A stretch of DNA of 64,000 bases from Paenibacillus sp. DMB5 (GTDB lineage Bacteria; Bacillota; Bacilli; Paenibacillales; Paenibacillaceae): contig NZ_LRAC01000155.1 in assembly GCF_001517085.1 (NCBI RefSeq), positions 124,001-188,000 on the forward strand, in the 5' to 3' direction. Positions 60,120-64,000 of the stretch are shown here, in pieces. Under the pieces are notes generated by a model, which saw nothing but the letters and a program-made list of their open reading frames with translations, was not told where the DNA came from and did not search any database. Position 1 is the stretch's first letter. Each line of letters starts with the position of its first letter. The position numbers were made by a program, and so were the translations under genes.

Positions 60120-60923
60120 TTGGAAATTTTATTCAGTGACTTTTTTCAGCGGGCGCTTGCGGGCGGGCTGATGATTGGGATTACGGCGCCGCTGATCGGC
60201 GTTTTTCTTGTGTTACGGCGTTTGTCCATGATTGGAGATACGCTGGCGCATGTTACGATTGCCGGGGTGGCGCTCGGGTTTCTGACTGGCTTTTATCCGC
60301 TTGGAGCAGGGCTGATCTTTGCGGTGGTGGCTTCGTTTGCAATCGAGAAGCTGCGCAAAGCCTATAAGAGCTATGCCGAGCTCTCTATCGCTATCATCAT
60401 GTCGGGCGGGGTGGCATTGGCGTCCCTGTTCTTTACATTAGGCAAAGGGTATAATGCGGATGTAATGAGTTATTTGTTCGGAAGTATTTATACTCTCGAC
60501 AATACGGATCTGATCGTCGTCGGAATTGTCACTATAGCGGTGGTTGTGGTGGTAGCGCTGTTCTTCAAGGAGTTTTTCCTGCTCAGCTTTGAAGAGGATG
60601 CGGCGAGCGTCAGCGGGCTGCCGGTCAAGCTGCTCAATATGCTGATTACCGTACTTACGGCGCTTGTAATCAGTACAGCAATCAAAATTGTCGGTTCACT
60701 GCTCGTATCGGCGCTGCTGACCATCCCGGTAGCCATTAGTCTGCTGCTGTCGCGCAGCTTTAAGTCTTCGGTTGTCCTGTCTGTAATCATTGCGGAAATC
60801 GCCGTTGTCGGCGGCCTTGTTATTGCCGGTGTCTGGAACCTTGCTCCGGGAGCAACGATTGTTCTGCTGCTTATTGCCCTGCTAGCCCTGACTTTGATCG
60901 GCAAAAAAGGGCTGCCTGCCTAG
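60120..60923 (+). CDS. znuB: Zinc ABC transporter permease ZnuB
   Basis: A 267-residue permease with about eight or nine membrane segments, of the ABC-3 family (GLMIGITAPLIGVFLVLRRLSMIGDTLAHVTIAGVALGFL, then GSLLVSALLTIPVAISLLLSRSF). The TTG at 60120 follows AGAGGAGAT at 60106-60114; the ATG at 60100 is in another frame. With znuA and znuC it makes a complete importer despite the gap. No closely placed promoter was identified. Confidence 0.9.
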   Translation: MEILFSDFFQRALAGGLMIGITAPLIGVFLVLRRLSMIGDTLAHVTIAGVALGFLTGFYPLGAGLIFAVVASFAIEKLRKAYKSYAELSIAIIMSGGVALASLFFTLGKGYNADVMSYLFGSIYTLDNTDLIVVGIVTIAVVVVVALFFKEFFLLSFEEDAASVSGLPVKLLNMLITVLTALVISTAIKIVGSLLVSALLTIPVAISLLLSRSFKSSVVLSVIIAEIAVVGGLVIAGVWNLAPGATIVLLLIALLALTLIGKKGLPA

Positions 60924-60970
60924 TTTATTAATAGCGAAGTGACCCCTAATCCGGAAGGAGAGCTGCCGCT

Positions 60971-61684
60971 TTGTCCAATCTGAATGCAGGAATCGCTTTT
61001 GCCGCTGGTGTGGCGTCCTTTATCTCGCCCTGCTGTCTGCCGCTTTATCCCTCGTACCTGTCCTATATTACAGGCTTATCGGTTCAGCAGCTTAAAAAAG
61101 GCAGCAACAGCAAAGAGGTCCGTTTCCGGACCCTCTCGCATACGCTGGCTTTTATTTTGGGTTTTTCGGCGGTTTTCTATACGCTCGGCTTTGGTGCCGG
61201 GCTGTTCGGACAGTTTTTTAACGGCCAGCGGGACCTGATCCGCCAGCTGTCGGCCATTCTGATCATCGTGATGGGGCTGTTCCTGCTGGGCGTCTTCCAG
61301 CCGCAGTTTCTGCTGCGTGAACGCAAACTGAATCTGAAGTGGAAGCCGGCCGGGTATGCCGGATCATTTATCTTCGGCATCGGCTTCTCCGCAGGCTGGT
61401 CACCGTGCATCGGGCCGATTCTTACGGCGATCATTGCTCTGTCTGCCAGTGACCCGGGCACCTGGTTTACCATGATCACCGCCTACAGCATCGGTTTTGC
61501 GCTCCCGTTCTTTGCGCTGGCCTTCTTCCTGGGCGGGGCAAGGCGCATTCTGAAGTATTCGAATGCACTGATGAAGGCCGGGGGAGCGCTAATGATCCTG
61601 ATGGGCTTCCTGCTGTTTACCGACCAGATGTTCAGGATTACAATCTGGCTGCAGGGAGTTACGCCGGACTGGCTGATTTTTTAG
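60971..61684 (+). CDS. ccdA: Cytochrome c biogenesis protein CcdA
   Basis: A 237-residue polytopic membrane protein carrying electrons from thioredoxin to extracytoplasmic disulfide partners. CcdA hallmarks: FISPCCLPLYPSYLSY near residues 16-31 and SAGWSPCIGPILTA near 137-150, each with conserved Cys and Pro. Six predicted spans. The TTG at 60971 follows GGAAGGAG at 60953-60960. 47 bp after znuB in the same direction. Needed for c-type cytochrome maturation and, in sporulating Bacilli, for late spore formation. Confidence 0.9.
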   Translation: MSNLNAGIAFAAGVASFISPCCLPLYPSYLSYITGLSVQQLKKGSNSKEVRFRTLSHTLAFILGFSAVFYTLGFGAGLFGQFFNGQRDLIRQLSAILIIVMGLFLLGVFQPQFLLRERKLNLKWKPAGYAGSFIFGIGFSAGWSPCIGPILTAIIALSASDPGTWFTMITAYSIGFALPFFALAFFLGGARRILKYSNALMKAGGALMILMGFLLFTDQMFRITIWLQGVTPDWLIF

Positions 61685-61701
61685 CAGTTTAATGGGACTG
61701 T

Positions 61702-62778
61702 TTAAGTAAAATAATCAATACCGGCCTCGGGGAAATGCTCAAAAATCCGCTCTGTGATGAATTCGCGCAGGGCGGTTTGCTGTTCATCGGGATAGACATA
61801 TTTGTTTTGTCCCCAGCGGCCCCATTTTTTCTTGCGCTTCTCGATATCCATTTCCAGCTTGGTTTTGGGGTAACGCTTCTCGATGACTGCTTTGGCTGTT
61901 TTGGTGAACCGGTGCTGGATCATTTCGAAGGTCAGGCCTTTGCCTGTTCCCGGAGGCAGTGCCTTAGCCAGCTTGGCTAGCAGCTCCGCATAACCCTCCT
62001 CCCATCCGTCGTGCCAGATGATGGGCGCAATGATAAATCCCAGCGGATAACCGGCTCTGGCAACCTTCCCGGCGGCTTCAATCCGTTCCTCGAAGCGGGC
62101 GGTGGCAGGCTCAAAATTTTTGATTACATAGTCGGCATTAATGCTGAAGCGGATCCGGGTATGCCCGTTATGCTCCAGCCCGAGCAGGGGGTCGACATGC
62201 TGATACTTGGTAACAAAGCGCAGCCGGGCCAGCGGCTCCTTGGCCATGTAAGTAATCAGCTCGGCCAGCGAGCCGGTAATATGCTCCAGCCCCAGCGGGT
62301 CGGAGGTACAGGCAGCTTCAAAGGTGGTGATTTCCGGTGCACGCTCATCGATGTATTTTTTGGCGGCATCCAGGATATCTCCTGTATTTACATACACCCG
62401 TATATAGGGCTTCGCGCCCAGCGTGGTCTGAAGATAACAATAATGGCAATGGCCCATACAGCCTGTGGCAATAGGAATGGCATAATCGGCGGAAGGCTTA
62501 GACTGGTCAAAAGTGAGCGTTTTGCGCAGGCCTACCACAAGCGTACGCTTAGCGATTTTGTATTGCTCCAGCTCGCCCTCACCGGGCAGATTGGTAATCC
62601 GGTTATGTGAGGTGGTCATCCGGTAGGGGATGTTCTGGGCTTTGACCCACTGCATGATCTGCTCCCCTTTGGGATAGTTCAAGGCATCCGGCTCAAAAAA
62701 AACCAGCTCAGGAATAAATAATCCGGTGGGTCTCGGCTTTCTTTTGACAGCAGGACGTTCTGGTATTGCGATTGTCAT
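61702..62778 (-). CDS. splB: Spore photoproduct lyase SplB
   Basis: Radical SAM enzyme that repairs the spore photoproduct (5-thyminyl-dihydrothymine) during germination. The cluster CMGHCHYC (CX3CX2C) is at Cys107, Cys111 and Cys114; the conserved Cys in EAACTSDPLG (about residue 157) is the likely H-atom donor. It has an intact SPL core and a basic C-terminal region (KKKWGRWGQNKYVY). 358 residues, usual length. AAGGAG precedes the ATG on the minus strand. It shows the organism makes endospores. It is convergent with ccdA with only 17 bp between stops. Confidence 0.94.
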   Translation of the reverse strand: MTIAIPERPAVKRKPRPTGLFIPELVFFEPDALNYPKGEQIMQWVKAQNIPYRMTTSHNRITNLPGEGELEQYKIAKRTLVVGLRKTLTFDQSKPSADYAIPIATGCMGHCHYCYLQTTLGAKPYIRVYVNTGDILDAAKKYIDERAPEITTFEAACTSDPLGLEHITGSLAELITYMAKEPLARLRFVTKYQHVDPLLGLEHNGHTRIRFSINADYVIKNFEPATARFEERIEAAGKVARAGYPLGFIIAPIIWHDGWEEGYAELLAKLAKALPPGTGKGLTFEMIQHRFTKTAKAVIEKRYPKTKLEMDIEKRKKKWGRWGQNKYVYPDEQQTALREFITERIFEHFPEAGIDYFT

Positions 62779-62971
62779 GAACTCACACTCCTTCCGTATA
62801 GGCTTAACGATATTGTGCCATTTACAGCTGTCCTGAAATCATGGTAAACATCGTTAATGGCAGCAGGTGCTTTTCGTCAGGACTTGCCAAGGAGCGGCAG
62901 AAACATGTATCATTGTTAGAGCAAGGCTCGGCCCCAGTGCCACGCTCATTATAGAAAAGAGGTAAACTTGA

Positions 62972-63397
62972 ATGCCAACACCCAGCATGGAGGATTATTT
63001 GGAGCGCATTTACAAGCTCATCGACGAGAAGGGTTATGCGCGGGTTTCGGATATTGCCGAGGGCTTGGAAGTACACCCCTCCTCTGTAACCAAGATGATC
63101 CAAAAACTGGATAAGGACGAATATCTCATCTATGAGAAATATCGTGGGCTTGTCCTGACGAGCAAAGGTAAGAAAGTAGGAAAACGGCTGGTTGACCGGC
63201 ATCAGCTGCTGGAGGAGTTCCTCGGCCTGATCGGAGTACAGCAGGAGCATATTTATAAGGATGTCGAAGGCATTGAGCATCATCTGAGCTGGGATTCGAT
63301 TACGCGTATCGAAACGCTGGTGGAGTATTTCCGCCGTGATGAGGAACGCGTGAAGACCTTATATGATATTCACAATGAGCTGGTCAGCGATTCATAA
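62972..63397 (+). CDS. mntR: Manganese-responsive regulator MntR
   Basis: A 141-residue DtxR/MntR repressor very close to the B. subtilis protein. The winged helix covers MPTPSMEDYLERIYKLIDEKGYARVSDIAEGLEVHPSSVTKMIQKL; metal ligands Asp8, Glu11, His77, Glu99, Glu102 and His103 are all present (RHQLLEEF, DVEGIEHHL). Represses manganese uptake when Mn(II) is high. It is transcribed alone, ending in a terminator at 63530. Confidence 0.95.
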   Translation: MPTPSMEDYLERIYKLIDEKGYARVSDIAEGLEVHPSSVTKMIQKLDKDEYLIYEKYRGLVLTSKGKKVGKRLVDRHQLLEEFLGLIGVQQEHIYKDVEGIEHHLSWDSITRIETLVEYFRRDEERVKTLYDIHNELVSDS

Positions 63398-63480
63398 AAA
63401 GTCTGTTTCTGTATGGTATACCGCAACCTTTCCAGTTTTTTTACGTCAAAACGGATAACGTCCTTTAACGAAGTATGAGA

Positions 63481-63505
63481 AAGTATAGCAGCCTGTTATA
63501 CTTTT
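63481..63505. repeat. Inverted repeat AAAGTATA/TATACTTT
   Basis: Arms 63481-63488 and 63498-63505 around a 9-base loop, between mntR and the next gene. Operator or hairpin; no known regulator consensus is matched. Confidence 0.35.
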
Positions 63506-63529
63506 ACTTGTATTTCTCCGTTTTGCAAG

Positions 63530-63573
63530 AAACGGCCGTCTCCCTTAGATAAGGACGAGAGGCCGTTTTTTTG
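63530..63573 (+). terminator. Terminator after mntR
   Basis: AAACGGCC pairs with GGCCGTTT across a longer loop; TTTTTTT follows. Confidence 0.75.
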
Positions 63574-63603
63574 CGTTCATTTCATGTAGAACAGGGAGGA
63601 ATT

Positions 63604-64000
63604 ATGAATTACCGAAAATGGTTGTTAGGAGTAATGGTGCTGATGCTGCTTCTGCCAGTATGGCCGGGAGGCGTCCGCGCAGCTGCGGTTCAGATCACGA
63701 TTGAACTGGACGGGGAGGCGCTGAATCCTGACGTGCCGCCGTATATTACGGCTTCAGGCGTAACGATGGTTCCAGTGGGTGTAGTCAGCCAGGGACTTGG
63801 CGCTGCGGTAGAATGGAGCCAGAGCAGCAAGACAGCGACGATCAGTAAAGGGGATACGGTGCTGAAGCTGACCAGCGGCAAACAGACAGCATTGGTAAAT
63901 GCAGCCTCTGTGCGTCTGGATACCTCGGTGCAGATCAGACAGGGCCGGGTAATGGTACCGCTTCGCTTTGTAAGTGAACAGCTCGGCCTTCAGGTGGTTT
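63604..64000 (+). CDS. Secreted copper-amine-oxidase-like (stalk) domain protein, partial
   Basis: Runs off the window end, so only the first 132 residues are seen. Signal peptide MNYRKWLLGVMVLMLLLPVWPGGVRAAA, then a Cu_amine_oxidN1-type domain: ITIELDGEALNPDVPPYITASGVTMVPVGVVSQGLGAAVEWSQSSKTATISKGDTVLKLTSG and the second half QIRQGRVMVPLRFVSEQLGLQVV. GGGAGGA precedes the ATG. Related in domain type to the large secreted protein at 51330. Confidence 0.78.
   Translation, partial: MNYRKWLLGVMVLMLLLPVWPGGVRAAAVQITIELDGEALNPDVPPYITASGVTMVPVGVVSQGLGAAVEWSQSSKTATISKGDTVLKLTSGKQTALVNAASVRLDTSVQIRQGRVMVPLRFVSEQLGLQVV

Noticed and set aside
59707..60171. Short frames in the znuC-znuB gap
   Set aside because: They run through repeat sequence and have no ribosome site or family; one would overlap the znuB start in a different frame.
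1..64000. CRISPR arrays, tRNA or rRNA genes, insertion sequences, prophage
   Set aside because: No regularly spaced repeats with unique spacers, no tRNA cloverleaf or rRNA sequence, and no transposase, integrase or phage structural gene were noticed.

Overview
The window looks like a chromosomal segment of a spore-forming, low-to-mid-GC Gram-positive bacterium, most likely a Paenibacillus. The reasons are strong AGGAGG-type ribosome binding sites with frequent TTG/GTG starts, a spore photoproduct lyase, B. subtilis-type MntR and Fnr (C-terminal CX2CX4C), two ABC sugar importers without an ATPase but each with a YesMN-type two-component system, secreted proteins with copper-amine-oxidase-like N-terminal domains, and intergenic inverted repeats of a kind I associate with that genus. 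I see no prophage, insertion sequence, CRISPR array, tRNA or rRNA.

Layout. 0-4.4 kb: a BceAB-type antimicrobial peptide transporter, a DedA-family protein and undecaprenyl-diphosphatase UppP, which together suggest a lipid-carrier/bacitracin module. 4.4-7.5 kb: metE and a convergent VOC protein. 7.5-8.3 kb: a tiny DUF1540 gene and, on the other strand, a perfect Fur box in a promoter followed by a strong terminator but no ORF (candidate Fur-controlled RNA). 8.2-17.6 kb: mixed housekeeping and unknown genes (DUF4349 lipoprotein, GNAT, msrAB, TVP38/TMEM64, Gfo/Idh/MocA oxidoreductase, HxlR regulator, secreted proteins, the Fe-S repair protein Ric). 17.7-22.4 kb: the anaerobic nitrite block nirB-nirD-nirC under two perfect Fnr boxes, with fnr next to it. 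22.8-29 kb: two GH65 phosphorylases, beta-phosphoglucomutase and an esterase, apparently for phosphorolysis of an alpha-linked disaccharide. 29-30.7 kb: an orphan OppA-like protein. 31.2-37.9 kb and 45.2-51.0 kb: two CUT1-type sugar import modules with their sensor kinase/AraC-type regulator pairs. 38.3-44.3 kb: mixed-acid fermentation genes adhE, pflB, pflA with Fnr- and CcpA-like sites. 51.3-53.6 kb: a large secreted stalk-domain protein. 53.8-60.9 kb: zur, yidD, T-box-controlled metG, then znuA-znuC-(786 bp of repeat-rich DNA)-znuB; a Zur-like operator sits inside the znuA promoter. 61-64 kb: ccdA, splB, mntR and the start of another stalk-domain protein.

Two themes link the genes. First, oxygen limitation: Fnr, its sites in front of nirB, adhE and (weaker) pflB and fnr itself, plus Ric. 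Second, metals: Fur box, Zur with its high-affinity zinc importer, and MntR.

Data quality: five conserved genes (msrAB, nirC, a sensor kinase, a HIT protein and metG) are each broken by a single lesion, four being one-base deletions. Because metG is normally essential and sits behind an intact T-box, sequencing or assembly error is at least as likely as true gene decay, and the pseudogene labels below should be read with that in mind.
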